Assembly: GCF_014898055.3 (NCBI RefSeq)
Contig: NW_023601322.1
Location: 74,738,740 to 74,802,739 of the forward strand
DNA from: Talpa occidentalis
Taxonomy: Eukaryota; Chordata; Mammalia; Eulipotyphla; Talpidae
Reading direction: 5' to 3'
DNA: 64,000 nucleotides
In this document: positions 44,606 to 58,214 of the stretch, in pieces
How the letters are laid out: each line of letters begins with the position of its first letter
Position numbering within the stretch: position 1 is the first letter of the stretch
Made by a program: the position numbers and the translations under genes
Notes under the pieces: model-generated
Seen by the model: the letters and a program-made list of their open reading frames with translations, nothing else
Databases searched by the model: none
What the model was told of the DNA's origin: nothing

Positions 44606-47600
44606 TTTTTTAATCCTTATAACTATTTTTCTTAATGCTCTGCCTAGGACTTAGTAGCATAGATAACAGCTGTTATTGTCTTATTCCTTCCTTTAATGTT
44701 TTCACCTAATGTTTTAGTATTAAAATACATTTGCTATAATTTTTTGGTATATTCTTTGATCTTATGAAGGATGCTCCCATGGCATTACTACTATAAATAG
44801 TTGGCTAAAATAAAAAACAAGGGCAAAGCACTAAGCACTAGACTAACCATGCCCAGAGCCTTTTAGGCATAAAGTAGCTGGAGCCACAAGGAAAGTGGAG
44901 GCTGCAGGTGCTCCAAGCAGCCAGCCACCTGCCCTCCTCTGTACGTGACTCCAGGCTTAGAGGGGCACAGTGGTGATGTGCTTAGATTGTGCATGTGGTT
45001 GTCTCTCTCTAGTAATGGTGAAGGCTTTGACCTCCATGGACAGGCATGTATGCAGGGATGTGTGTGTGTGTTTATGTGCATGCGTGCTTGTGTATGGGTG
45101 CTCAAACTAGTCTGGTCACTGTAGCATCAGCCATATGGGGTCCTTGTTTAGCCACTCTTTCTGCAGGAAGGGGTGAGGGACTCCTGGAAGTGGTGTCTCT
45201 TTTGGATTATTATAGTTTTCTTTGTGTACCACCCTACATTATCTGCCCCCACCCCCTAGAGGCAGGCAGGGTGATGACTGAAGCATCAGACCTGTGGTTT
45301 CCGTAACAGGAAGTGATTTAGATGCTGAAAACTAATTTTAGATGAGCTGATATGGGGTTTTCAAAGAATACTTTAGGGGTGGTTTTAGACTCAAGGCTCA
45401 TCCCCCTTTTCCTCTCATCTACAAGGAACTGGCAGTTTCCCACTGTCTTTGTCACTGTCTAGCTGTGTGAACTCATGCACAGCTGGGCAGTGTACTTGGG
45501 TAGAAAGCCAGGATTGATTTTCCCTGGATTCCAGGCTGCCTGAGTCATTGTTTTTAGCCCTGAGCCCCAGGCAGACTCTTGTGACTCAGCACAGGCTGAC
45601 TGTAGATCAGGCTGACCTAGTACCTCTTATCCCTCGTGAGGACAGATTGGAGACGCTGAGAGTCCCGTCAGGACAGGGCTGTCCATCCTTACTTGGACTG
45701 AGCCCTGGGCTAGAGGTGATTTGAAGCTTCTGGGGCAAGGGGATTATCCTCTTGGATTGCAAGCATTGTAATGGGGTATCTCCCTCCCAAACCTCTTAGA
45801 ATGGAGGGCACTCAGACCTAGGATGATTATACTAGAGATGCCATTAGTGCTTTCAACACTGGAATTTGGGACCCCTGCTGGTAGCAGAAGACACAGAAAA
45901 GCAGAATAATAGGCAGAGAACTCTCAGAGAGAGTGAAATCCCACTGGTTGGCACCCCAGAGTCAAATGGTTTCTGTTTTTGCCAAGCTTTGAGCCCAGAA
46001 AACAGTAGTCTGGGGATCCCTGAGCACCTATACTAAGGTCTACAAAACCCATTTTCATCTGCTATTCCATTCCCCAGGGCTTCCACAAAACCCCTGAAAT
46101 GGAGAATGCTACCCTAATCTCAAAGAAGCAGCCAGACTTCACTACACTAAGGGAAATGGCCCAGGGCTACATGTAATGCAGGTTGCATCAGAGCTAAGTC
46201 AGGTACTAACCTTTCATCATATTGCCAACAGGAGGCCCAACATTCCAGGGAAGAGCTCTGCACGTGTGATACAAGCAGTAGTCAGTGTGAGCCTCTGCCA
46301 TAAGCATGGACTTCTGGAAGACTGGGAGAAGTGTAATTGAAGTCTTTGCCAGTGCCTATTCTACTCTTTGCCCTCTTGTTTTGGGGTATAGTGGAGTCTG
46401 GGAGATAAGATCAGGTCTCTAGGTATTGGTTGGTTTGCAAGAGGAATCACCTCCACTCTGGAGAGACTGTAAACAAACATTCCCGGGGCAAACAATAGTC
46501 AACCTTCTCTTTGGCCTCTGCAGCAATCAGTCTTCTGAAGAGGACTAATCAGCGCAGGACTGATGGTTCAGGCTGGCATCAGACCCAGAAAGGAGAAGCA
46601 CATGCTCACAAAGTTCCAGTGTTTGCAGCCTAATGGCATAGAGTTGTAAACTAAGCTCTGCTTTGAGAGTTCCATAGAAGGTGTCTTTGACCTATTTTCA
46701 AGGGCTGTGGTGGCAGGAGGAATTTTTGGTCACATCATAAAGGGTTTTGTGGCCACCTGTGATAGACCCAGCTCAGGAAGTTGTAATTTTCCACGATTAG
46801 GTTATTAGTCATCAATGTGATCCCTGCCTCCAGCCCTGGTCCCTGTGCTCCTTCAGCTGACAGAAGTGCCACTTCAGTGTGGCAGCCTGTCTCCTTAGGT
46901 TAGATCTCAGCAGCTGGCTAAAGCCCTGGGGGCCCTGAACACTGAAGTTGGGCCCTCAGTATGTTTGCCTTGTTAGCGGAACTTCACAGTCCCATTCCAG
47001 GATTTACCCTGCTTTTTAAGTTCTTTAAGCACCAGATTTTTTTCATGGAAAAAATCCCTCAAGGTCTCAATGAAGTGATGTAGGTGGAGGAAATCTGTTA
47101 CATGGAAGGCCTGTGTGCTCTGTGATATGGGTAACTATGAGGGCCCAGTCTGTGACCTTTCTGGGGCATTTCCATTTTCAAAACAGAGAAAGTCTTAAAC
47201 CAAAGGAATACATTAATGGAAGTATTTTATAAAGTGCTTTCAGGGAAAGTGCTTGCCCTTTTGAAAGATGGAACTGTGTGGCAATCATTCTTGGTCCCCC
47301 CAGCTTCATTTAGGGGGAGAAAATTAGGTGTAGCCTATCCCTTCTTCCAAACTTCTGGATTGTCTCATCACAGCTCCTGGACTCAACCAGAAACTTCTGA
47401 GAAGCATTCCTGTGCTTGGTTGGTGGACCACCACTGAGATGAAGAGAACTGCCCCTTGAGCCTTATGAACAAAGCCATGAGGACAGTTATGAACCTTGGT
47501 TTCCAGCTGGTGATATTTTCCTAAATGGGAAGGGCCAAATTGGGTGTCCTCTCTGGCCTCTTTCCCAAGCCTGCAACTGCCTCTGGCTTGGACTCTCTGT

Positions 47601-48120
47601 TGATTCCTCGTTCAGGGCATGCTTGTGTTGAACACAAACACAAGAGGCAAGAGTTGTTGCCATTGAGGCACGCAGGATGGGATGGGGTTGGAGGAACTAG
47701 GCTTTTCTTACTCTAATTTCTATCGGAAACAGTCTTGATGTAGCCACAGGGGTGTGTGCATTTATTTGAAAGTAAACTCTTGTTTTCTGAAGTCCTGAAG
47801 GCTACTTTGATTCCGGAAGAACCAAGAATTAGCCCAAAGTTTGTGGTGTTTCAGAGCCTCCAAAGATCGTTTTTATGTCTGTAAAGTGCTGTAACCTACC
47901 AACTTGACCAACCCAGGTCTCAGGTGCTGATGTGAGTCAGAGAATGGGACTAAGAAATACTTTAGCCTCCAAGTTTTGGACAGTCTTCTCAAAGAATTCA
48001 GGAAGAGTATGGCTTGCCCCATGTGGGGAAGTGGGAGTGGCAAATGGGAAGACACTACATCCAGGGTAGGTTTAGAGGGAATCTTGTCAGGTGAATGTGG
48101 TTCATGTACAAACTATAAAT
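44606..48120. other. Repeat-poor stretch; no gene recognised
   Basis: Higher GC than the region to the left. Open frames (45046-45306, 47216-47437, 47525-47716) have no domain or splice context I can support. A short GT-rich run lies at 45058-45100. Confidence 0.4.
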
Positions 48121-48135
48121 AAGAAACCTGGAGGA

Positions 48136-48414
48136 GGGGGCCTCCCCGGTGGCGCAGCGGGTTGAGCGCAGCGCTGTGAAGCTGTCCGCAGCCTCTGCAG
48201 TGTGGGTTCAATTCCCGGCCGGCCGGGGAGATTCCCACATGGCGGGCAGACCTCTCCTGCCTCGCCCGCTGCTCCCCTCAGCAGTGCTTTTGGTCTGTCT
48301 GCCTGTTCTGGTCCCCATTCTGTCTCTGGTGAATCCTCTCACCCTCCCGCACCTCTGGCCTGTATTCCAGCTCTTGTATAAATTTAAAAAAAAAAAAAAA
48401 ACTTAAAAAAAAAA
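48136..48414 (+). mobile_element. tRNA-derived SINE, sense, GGCC subtype
   Basis: Head GGGGGCCTCCCCGGTGGCGC, A-box-like TGGCGCAGCGGGTTGAG, then GCCGGCCGGGGA, tail GTATAAATTT and A-runs. A diverged target duplication reads AAGAAACCTGGAGGA / AAGAAACCAGGAGA. Confidence 0.93.
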
Positions 48415-48884
48415 AGAAGAAACCAGGAGAACTAGTGTGAACGAGATGACCACTCTGCCCTCAGAGAAACAGAAGTCTGAGTTCATAGGGAAATGACTTT
48501 TAAATATTCCAGGTGGGCAAGTCCCAGACATCATTGTATGCTTCTTTGACAGACATCCTTATCAATATGTTTCTCATTTCCACACCTTAAACATTAACAG
48601 TGCTGACCACAACTGAGGACTTTGGGAATGACTCAGGATCACTGCTTAGGCTGGCCATTGTGCATTGAAACCATCTCAGTGCAGGTGCAACTGGAGAAGG
48701 GACCAGCCCTAAATGGGCACCACCCTCTAAAAGAGTCTCTAGACTGTTTTTGAGGCACAAATCAATTTTCTTTGAATCCTTTTCCTCATTCTTTCTGAAA
48801 TTCATTTGGTAGATAGAGCCGGATGTTTGAAGCACAAAAGAACCAACTCCATTTCTTGACTGTCACCTACTAGTTGCAGACCTC

Positions 48885-49770
48885 ATTGCTCCTATTCATT
48901 TATTCATTCAGCATATTTTGCTTGAGCATATATGTGTGTAACAGTTTCTAGTTTAGCTACTTGGGAGTCATCGGTGGAGGAAACAAAAGAATTATTCCTG
49001 CCTTCATAAATATGTATCTTATTAGGGGAAGCACAAAATAAATACAAGTCTGATAACACATTAGAGGGGAATAATTGCTTAAGAAAAAAAATAAGAGCAA
49101 GGGAAGGAGGAATTGAGGTGCTGGGAATAGGGTAGAAGGGACTGCAGTCTTATGTAGGGCAGGGCAGATCTCTTTGAGAACACGACATCTAAAGGAGTTA
49201 GCTTGTTCCAGGCAAAGGGAAAAGTCAGTAGAAAGATGCTGACTGTGGTGTGTTGAAGGAACAGCAAAGGGGTGGCAGGACCGGAGCAACATGACTGAAG
49301 TGGTGAGGGCCACAGAGGAAGAACTCAGAGAGGTGATGGAAAGATGAAGGGGAAGATGACGTTGGGCCTTAAGATCGTGGGAACTTTGGCTTTCGCTCTG
49401 GTAAAACACAGAACCACTGGAGAGTTGAATAGAGTAGCATGACCTGACCTAGATTGTAACAGGATCACTCTAGCTGCTGAGTTGTGAGTTGACTGTAGAG
49501 CACGGTACAGGTAGAAGTAGGAAAATTAGCGAGGGTCCACTGAGGTATTTTCTAGGCAGAAGATAACCAGGGCTTAAACCATCATGGGTTCAATGGACAT
49601 AGGAAAAATGTTGGATTCTGGATATATTTTGAAAGGAAAGACATCAGGATTTGCTGGTGGGATTAATTATGGGATATGAGAAAGAGAAAATAGAGTTAAG
49701 GATAATTTCAAGGGTTTTTCTCTGAGCAGGTGGGAAGGACTTGACAAGATCTGAACTAAAGAAGGCTAGG
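48885..49770 (+). repeat. Ancient mammalian interspersed repeat
   Basis: Long match to a remembered mammalian repeat: TATTCATTTATTCATTCAGC at the start, then ATGACCTGACCTAGATTGTA, ACAGGATCACTCTAGCTGCT, TTGGATTCTGGATATATTTT and TTTCAAGGGTTTTTCTCTGA. Family name uncertain. Confidence 0.6.
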
Positions 49771-49808
49771 AATGGGATAGATTTGGAGGGGAAGATCAAT
49801 AGTTCATT

Positions 49809-50069
49809 TTTTTTAAAGTTTTATTTTTATTTATTTACACACTACAAGAACTGGGTGTAGGCCAGAGGTGTGGGGGAGGAGGGAGTTGAGAGGATTCACC
49901 AGAGACAGAGTAGGGATCAAGATAGGCATATATCTACAGAAACACTGCTGAGGGGAGCAGTGGGTGAGTCAGGAGAGATCTGCTGTGCCAGGGATCTAAC
50001 TCGTGCCACAGTGGCTGGTGATAACTTGATAGCTCTGAGACTTTAACCCCTATGCCACCAGGGAGGCCC
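49809..50069 (-). mobile_element. tRNA-derived SINE, antisense, GGCC subtype
   Basis: Tail TTTAAAGTTTTATTTTTATT, head GCCACCAGGGAGGCCC; AGTTCATT flanks both sides. It lacks about 25 bases before the B box. Confidence 0.88.
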
Positions 50070-52635
50070 AAGAGTTCATTATTGAATATATAAAATGGGA
50101 CAATAAACACACATAGGGCTTTAGTGAGGGTTAAATAAAATAGTATTTGCATGGATAGCTCTCCATAAATGCCACTTTCCCTTTTTTTTTTTTTTATGCA
50201 GCAATTGGGACGCTTCCAAGCCAGTTTGACAGATTGCCTTTCTACAGATATATAATGAGCCAATCATATGCCAAAACCACTCAGGTGGTTTTCTCACTCT
50301 TAAACTTTCACTGTCAGTATCAGGGTCTTTCGATTTGTCAGTTTCTTGGTGATGTTAACACATGGATATGATGATGAATTTCCGCATTAGTGGAACCTCA
50401 GGCCCAGGCAGCCCCTCATCTCTATTCTCTCTCTTTCCATGTTTCTCTTGCCCTGTAGGTGTCAGATGAGCAAGAGGTGAGACCTTATAACAGTGATTAA
50501 GATATATGGAAGGAAAAGAATTTCTCCAAAAGCTACACTTCTAATTTAAAAAGGTAGCTGACTTAACATTAGGTCACAGCTTTCTTTTAGCTCTTTGACT
50601 CATTTGGTTCTGAATAAATTTGCTGGCATGTAGCATATTACAAATGCTGAATGAATAAAAAAATGGTTATGACATCCACATTAAGAAGCATTTCCATAAA
50701 GAGAATGAATGTAGGAATGGAGATTCTCAGGATGGAGAAAGACAAGTGTCCAAAGGATGCTAACCAAAGTGCCAACTGTGGATATGGAAAGTTCTTTATA
50801 TGTTTGTGTTTTTAACAATGAACTTATTTATAAGATAGTAGATAAATTTTTAACAAGTGTCTGAAATGTTAGGTGATATTTGTGTGGTTACCCATGTGAT
50901 AGTTTTCTCAGGGGTAACATTGCTTCATCTGAGTCACAGCCTGACACTGCTGTAATAGTGATGTGTGAGAACAGTCAAGTATATGTGAGGTGGCAACAGC
51001 TTAGGAAAACAGATAACCTTCTTCAGAAGTGCTCAAACTTCCCTCTTTTGCTGAGGTTGGTGACTGCCCAGACACAAATCTTTGCTCACTGTCACTCAAT
51101 GGGTCACAGATACCTGCTTATTCTAAGAAAGAGCCTTTGCCCCAGGCAGAGATGGATGAACTCAAGTTTTTATGCATGTATATGCTGGCTGATGGCATGG
51201 GGGCTCCAGCTAAATACAGGACTTCTCTGACAGCTTCAAGAAGAACAAAATCTTTGTATCTAGAAATTGTACTTGAGGCACCTCTGGGGTGGTATATATG
51301 AGAACAGAAATTGTGTTTAAGTTCTGAAAATTAAGTTTGTGGACTCTTGTACTGTGGGTATTAGTATCCCAAATACATAGACTTTATTGACTGTAAAATA
51401 GTTCAAGATACAGGCTAAGTTCTCACATGGTCTCTCAAGAAAACCATCAAAATGTACAGATGTAGTATTTGAGTACCTGTCTTTGAGCCTTGGGGTCCTC
51501 AAATTGGAAGCCCTAATACTGTCTTGATCCAGCATTGTTTTCCTGGGCTCATCCTTAGAGCCCAGAGTAGCTCAGTTACCTAAAAATGACACCGTTCTCA
51601 TACTCTCTTGATTCTTAAGGTTCCATTGCAGGGTGCCAAATCAGGTCAGGTAGGGAAATATCACTGAATGGGTCACAGGTATCTACCCTGCTCCCTAAGC
51701 CACTGAGGTGTGCTGATGGGAGTGACTTTGGTGGACAACTTTGCTTCAACACTGAATGCCCCCATAGGGCTGCTGCCTCATCCATTATAGTGACATTTAT
51801 GTTGGCAACTGTCCTTGCTTCTGTTTATGTCCCCTTCATCCTGATGCCCCATGTCTCTTTTGGATTCTCTGGGGCTTGGGTGGTGAGTGCAGATGAGAGC
51901 TCTCTTCAGTACCGAGCAGGGTATGAGTAGATGGTAAGCGCTGAGCCTCTGCTGGCCACTTGCTATTCCTTCTCCTGGTAGTTGTCTTTCCCTGACTCTG
52001 CATTGCTAACCTCTGTCTAATACTCCTCTCTGCTTTCCCATGCCAGGCATTCAGAACTGCTCCCTGTGGGGAGAAAAGCAGCTTAGGTGCCTGGTGACCT
52101 ACATGTTACATTTTCATTGGGCATTAGCCTGTTGGGTATCAGCCAAGATCATGGCTAGGTCAAGTTACTGTGTGGCAAATAGTTGCTGGGCCACCCATCA
52201 AACTTCTATCAGTTTAAGGTACTGAAGTATCAGACAGAAGAGTATTTGCTGCATCTTAAGTCCAAATCTTCATATGACCAGAATCAGGGTACCCTGAGAG
52301 TGAGAAGAGAGCCTGTCTGAATCCTGGCTCATGAATTCCCCTTCCTTCTAGTAATTCTGCCTCTGTCTAAGGGCATCTGGTAGCGTCTCCAAGAGCCCAG
52401 GCCAACTGAGGAGCAGAGAAAAGTTGAGGCAAGGAGCATCTACCTGCCAGAACCTTGAGACTGTGCCCTCCTCTTCCCCTTGTGCTTTATCCTCAGTCCC
52501 CTATTCCCTATGATCCATTTCCTGACCACTTCTCCTTTTCCTTGCCTGACCACCCAGCTCAGGTCATCATCTTGTCAGGGTAATTATAAGCCCCCTACTG
52601 ACATTTTGATTAGCACAGTAGTCTGAGTGAGTCTT
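50070..52635. other. No gene recognised
   Basis: Apparently single-copy. The overlapping frames at 50880-51301 were examined and show no domain I know. Confidence 0.4.
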
Positions 52636-52650
52636 TAAAAATGAAAATCC

Positions 52651-52925
52651 GGGCCTCCCTGGTGGTTCAGGCAGTTGAGCACAGCGCTGTGAAGCTGTCC
52701 GCAGCCTCTGCAGTGCCGGTTCAATCCCCACTGGCCTCGGAGCAACCCACATGGCGAGCAGACCTCTCCTGTCTTGCCCGCTGCTCCCCTCAGCAGTGTA
52801 TTTCATCAGTCTGTCTGTTCTGTTCCCCGCTCTGTCTCTAGTGAATCCTCTCACCCTCCCGCGTATCTGGCCTGTACTCCGGCTCTTGCATAAATAAAAT
52901 AAATAAATCTTTTTTAAAAAAAAAA
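52651..52925 (+). mobile_element. tRNA-derived SINE, sense, GGCC subtype
   Basis: Head GGGCCTCCCTGGTGGTTCAG, B-box-like GGTTCAATCCCC, tail TAAATAAAATAAATAAATCT. GAAAATCC flanks both ends. Confidence 0.93.
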
Positions 52926-52934
52926 GAAAATCCA

Positions 52935-53215
52935 TCTCCTTGTTAATCAGATCTCAGCTAATGTCACCTCCTCAGAAAGGCTCCCACTGACCCCTCTAAT
53001 ATCATCATACCATCATGTTTTATTTGCTCCGTTGCTCTTACCTCTGACATTATCTGAGAAATTCTGCTTTACTGTCTGTCTTCTCCACTAGAATTTAAGC
53101 ACCAAGAGAATAGATAATTTGTCTTATTCCACTAGTTCTCAATCTTCAGGACAGTGCCTAATGCATATTAAGTAGGTTCTCAGTAAGTATTTATTGAATG
53201 AATCTCTTCATCCTC
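52935..53215 (+). repeat. L2 3' end, sense
   Basis: TGTCACCTCCTCAGAAAGGC, CTCCACTAGAATTTAAGCAC, CAGGACAGTGCCTAATGCAT, and TAAGTATTTATTGAATGAAT at the end. Confidence 0.85.
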
Positions 53216-53760
53216 CAGAAGAGTTCACATTCCAACCACTGGTTGTTTGGCAATCCTTAGAGTGACCTGGGAGCTGAGTGGAGAAGAGATATCCTCTCCT
53301 TGGTGATTAGCAAGGTGTGAATCTGCCATGACCCCAAGAGATGGGGTAAGAGCATCTTGGCAGGTGGCCAACCAGTAGGCTGCAGGTCTCTTTAAAAGCA
53401 GCAGGAAGTCAGGCTCTGAAGATAAGAACTGTGACTATAAGTGTGATAAATGTGGGAAGAGGGCCAGAGGGCAGAAAGTTGGGGGTGGCCAGGCAGCCCC
53501 TGTGCTGCTCCCTGGGGATGCCCAGATCTCTGTGGCTGGCCAACCAGCACCACATGCTTCCTGTGGGGAGCAAGGAGAGGAGATCCCCTGTGAAGGCCCT
53601 GGAGTTGGGGCTGCCCCAATTGCTTCATCCTTGTCTTCACAAAGATGGCTGAGAGACAAGACTGCTGTCCCTCATATCACCGTTCATGGACACCTGGGGG
53701 GTCTGCCCAGGTAGGGCATTATATATACGTGCACTCTTGTCCTCTGCTCCTCTGTGTTTT

Positions 53761-54040
53761 TTTTTTTTAATTTTTTTAAAAGATTTATTTTTGCATACAA
53801 GAGCTGGGGTACAGACCAGAGGTGTGGGGCGGGGGGTGAGAGGATTCACCAGAGACAGAGTGGGGAACAGAACAGGCAGACTGACCAAAGTACAGTGCTG
53901 AGGGGGGCAGCGGGGTGAGTCAGGAGAGGACTGCTGCACCATGTGGGTTGCTCCCTGGCTGGCCCGGAATCACCTTGTGCTGCATTGGCTGCGGGTAGCT
54001 TCATAGGTTACGTCTTAACCCTTGCAGCACTAGGGAGGCC
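53761..54040 (-). mobile_element. tRNA-derived SINE, antisense, GGCC subtype
   Basis: The target duplication CTCCTCTGTGTTTT is at 53747-53760 and 54041-54054. Tail TTAAAAGATTTATTTTTGCA, head CACTAGGGAGGCC. Confidence 0.94.
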
Positions 54041-54399
54041 CTCCTCTGTGTTTTAGTTTTTACATTTGTAAATGCTTCCACCATACTAGTGGTGGTGAAG
54101 AGTCTAGGATATCTGGTGGGAACTGGGGGATGAAAGCTCAAGGAGGAATGAGGCTTCAGAAAGTTAACATATGAGGTATGAGAGGCAACCCAGGGCTGGT
54201 GGAATGGCCAGGTAAGACCCCTGTTGGCCACTCCAAACTCTCCATGCCATCATCCTTTTTGTTTTTAGGGTCCCGAAGCAGCCATGGGACTTAGAGTCCT
54301 CAAGTACTAGGTAGCATCCTAATGCTACAAAACAAATATCTGGCATCTCTCTTAGTATCTTGTCTTCACTGGTTCATTGCTGATGGCAGGGACTGGAAG

Positions 54400-54530
54400 A
54401 GCACCTAACGTGGAGCCTCAGGAACAAGAATTCAAGGGTCATATCTGCTATTCTCTGGCTCTGTGACTCTGGACAAGTTAATTCTTGCTTGAAGCTTTGG
54501 TTATGCCCTCTGAGAAGTAGAAGGTCATGG
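54400..54530 (+). repeat. MIR-like fragment
   Basis: ATTCTCTGGCTCTGTGACTC, then TGGACAAGTTAATTCTTGCT, matches the MIR core loosely. Confidence 0.4.
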
Positions 54531-56000
54531 TCTCTCTTTCTCTCTCTTGCTCTCACACACATGATTGTGACTAGCATGAAAGAAATGGTATAAGTCCTTC
54601 CAGTGACTATGGGATTCAGCTCCCTACTGTTACGAGGGTCTTCTTCTGGGGTAGACAAAGTAGGGGATCTGTGGATACAAACTAAGGAAGCCAGAAAACC
54701 ACTGTCCTGACTCAGTGTCTTGCCCCACCCTGGCCTGTGGCCCACATTCTGAAGGCCTTAGTCAAGACCTGGGGTTTCCCTTTAGATCCCATGGGACAAG
54801 AAATATAGCTCTGTGGAAAACCCTCTAAACAACTAGAGATAGCCCTGCCTCAGAAGAGCTTAGAGCTGCCAGAATAGATGGGTGGACCAGTTATGCCTGC
54901 CTCCTGGGGAAACCCAGGCATGAGTTGGCACCTGGACCTGAATTCAGTTCCTGTCCATCCTGCTCGAGTGAGACTCTGAGGGAAGCTCTGGAGGGAGGCT
55001 GAAGTGACCAGCTGAAGTGACCAGCAGGTCAGGGACTGCTCCTCTCTGAAACATGCAGGACATCCTACTTTTCCAAAGGTCCCCAGCCCCAGTACCTGAA
55101 TTATTCAGTTGTCTTTCACTCATATTACTTCCTGTTCGATGTTTCCCTCTCACCCTAAGTCCCTGTCAAAAATGCCACCTCAAAAACCTGCTCTCCATAG
55201 GATTAGGGATAGTTCCTAACTTCTGGGTCTTCCCTGACTCCATGATGCCACTACTCATTACTGTCTCCCTCCTCTGTGACCAGTTACTGGCCATATCTAC
55301 AACTGCCTCCTCCTAGTTTTGCAAGTTCCTTAGGGCTTGGTCCTGTCTTTTGTTGGCTTTTCTAGATGTCTCAAACTTATGATATAAAGACCAAGTCATG
55401 GCCTACACACTCAAACCAGAGTCCCTGCCTTTTCTTAATGTGCTGCCCCATGAATAAAAGACTTTATTCCCTAGGTATGCTTCTGCATGTCCTTCCTTGG
55501 GGAGGTATTCCACTATTATGGAATGACCCTAACTGTGAGCTGCTGGACCCAGAATTCTCCCATCTGATTTTAGCTTCCACCCTGATATCATCCCCTGCCT
55601 ACCATGCCTCTCACTAGGCCTCCTATCATGGATGAGGACTTTCTCTAAGGCATTCCCATCACAGGTTGTTCTCCCTGACTCCTTTACTACTTGCAAATGA
55701 TTTCTACTCCCTTCATATACTGCCCCGGGACTTCTTGTCCAAAGTAAACACCTCTAGTGATTGGCAAATGTGAGATGTACTTCCCTTCCCTAGCTGGGAA
55801 AACACTGAAGGACCATCCCAGGAGAGCTGGACTCAGCTGGAACTTTTATTGAAATTGCATGGCAGCTCAGCCTCCCTCTACCTAAGTTTCCAACCTCCCA
55901 TTTCCAAAGGTGTCAGTCCCACAAACTCTCCTTTATAAAGGTCTTTTATGCTAATTTCTGACTCAGAGTCTGCTTCCAATGGCACCTACTGTATGGTATT
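54531..56000. other. No gene recognised
   Basis: Apparently single-copy sequence. A stretch near 55500-55700 resembles old mammalian repeat sequence but is not assignable. Confidence 0.35.
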
Positions 56001-56029
56001 TGATTCTAGGAATGACCAAAAGGATTGCT

Positions 56030-57160
56030 AAAATGGAATTTGGAGCTGAATGCCCATCATCTGGCTGCCGTTGAGGACCTTTCTTATCACAGGTGGCAAG
56101 TTAGGCAGAGACAAACTCTGGCACAAAATAATAATGCAGTTGTTAAAACTTTAGTTGCCATTGGAAAAGAATATATTAGTGGGGGCGATTTATCTGGTAT
56201 TTGAGAAATATGGAGGAATGAGATTCTCCAAGGACAGAGGAATTGGTTAAGTATTGCTAAGCTTGAATCATTCTGGGGCAAAAAAATAAAAGATGAAAAG
56301 TTTATAGAGTAATTAGTGAGCGATTAAAGCTAAGTTTGAAGCCCTAGGCATCCTTGGTGCATATAAATAGCACTCATCTCTTACAATAAAACAGAAAAAC
56401 AAACAAACCTGAGAACCAGGCCCACGCCTTACCTATTAAAGTATTTAAGCTTTAAAGAAGGATGAATTCTAAATCAAGACAGATTTCCTGTGCCAAGATG
56501 AGAGTTCAGGGTAGGGAAGAATGAGACCCTGGCACATGCAATGGGGACATCAATAGCACCTGAAAACCTTGAATCCTCAGATTTCTCCTGAAACCTCTGA
56601 GCCCACTCATCCCTATTAATAGTTAGGGGCTGTAACTCTTGCCTCACTAGAGATGATGCAGAGGCCTCTGTTCTGCAATACACATTCTCTCATCTTCTCA
56701 GGATCTGTTCCCATCTCCATTCTTGACCATTAGGCCAAAAACCAGGATTAAGTCACAACATTAAGTGGCCAGGGATGTGCTGGAACCTGCTAAGGGAGAA
56801 AAGGTTCTATACCTTTCCTGCTAGGAAAGGTAGCACCTAGCAGGAACTTTGGAGGACTAGATTGTGTATCAAGTGTGTGATACAGACACTTGGGTAAAAG
56901 AGTTTACGAATATAGGCTCACTCCCCAAGGATATGGTATTTTAAACTGTGGCAAGGACCCCAGGAGATGGTGCAAATATAACATTAGGACCATGGAAAAA
57001 TAAGTGAGACAGATATGGCAGAATTGTTATGGTAGCTATGGAGGAAGTGGGTGTGCAAGAGTGGCTATACTAAGCAAGATCAATAAACCCACCCAAAGAG
57101 GTCAGTAGATACCAAAACAATAAGGAATGTGCTGAAAAGAAAGGTACCAGCATCACTAAA
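56030..57160 (+). mobile_element. Possible left part of an ERV-L relic
   Basis: Sequence such as GGAATTTGGAGCTGAATGCC and TTTGAGAAATATGGAGGAAT leads toward the clearer ERV-L pol region on the right. I cannot align it with certainty. Confidence 0.35.
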
Positions 57161-57951
57161 ACTGACAGAAGATATTACAGAACTGAGCTCACTGATAACA
57201 ATTCTGCTTGTTTGCACAATCCCATCAATCAAGGATGAGATAGTCACTTTAGTCAAAGGTTCCTTGCCATGTTTCTGGATTTGTACCAGTTTTTGAACTC
57301 AAGACACATTGACTGATGAAGCCAGATTCCTGGAAGGAAGGATCTGTAATATTACAGCACTTTTGCATGATAAACATTTCCCTAACCCTTGCCCATGGGG
57401 GACTTGCAGCCATTTATTTGAATAACTACAGATACTGGGAAAAGGAGACTACCCAACTTTCCAAGAACTGTTGTACACCAGATTTGAGCTGAAATTGTTA
57501 TATGGAAATTGTTACCTTGCTCAAAACAGACCCTGCAGGTGCATAGATTCATTCAGTGACATAATTGGGTAAATGCACTTGTTTAGCATAACCTCCTACA
57601 TTGGCCTCCTTCATGGCCAATGTGGAAACAACTATTGTGTAGTGAGGACAGCCATTCCAACCGAAATAAAACATCAAAAATATTATCATATTCCAGAGAT
57701 AATTGCAGAAATTTGTGCCACCATTAAAGGCCTGAAGAAATTCCATTGTATCATCATTTAATTCAACAATAAAATCTAGATATATCCTAAGAGATGGCAA
57801 TGGGCTACCACCAATTCAACAGGTAGTAACCACTGTTTGTGGTAACAAGTTGCAGCCACTGTGTCTGCAAGATGTGGTACCTTCACTATAGTAGATTAAC
57901 ATGGTTTCAGACACACAGTTTATGGACACCGATCTGGTGAATCCATTCTTT

Positions 57952-58214
57952 TTTTTTTTAAGATTAATTTATTTATACAAGCACTGGGTACAGTCAGAAG
58001 CACGGGAGGGTGAGAGAATTCACCAGAGACAGAGTGGGAAGCAGAACAGGCAGACTAACGAAGTACACTGCTGAGGGGAGCAGCAGGCATGGCAGGAAAA
58101 GTCTGTTGCACCATGTGGGACCCTCGCCTGTGGCCAGGGATCGACCAGTGCTGCAGAGGCTGCGGGCAGCTTCGCAGCCCAGCGCTCAACCGCTGCGCCA
58201 CCAGGGGAGGCCCA
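57952..58214 (-). mobile_element. tRNA-derived SINE, antisense, CAGTCAGAAGC subtype
   Basis: The target duplication TGGTGAATCCATTCTTT is at 57935-57951 and 58215-58231. Inserted in the ERV-L relic. Head GCCACCAGGGGAGGCCC. Confidence 0.95.

Noticed and set aside
50880..51301. Overlapping frames of 116 and 90 residues
   Set aside because: No recognisable domain, no splice sites that would make an exon of them, and no paired frame downstream.
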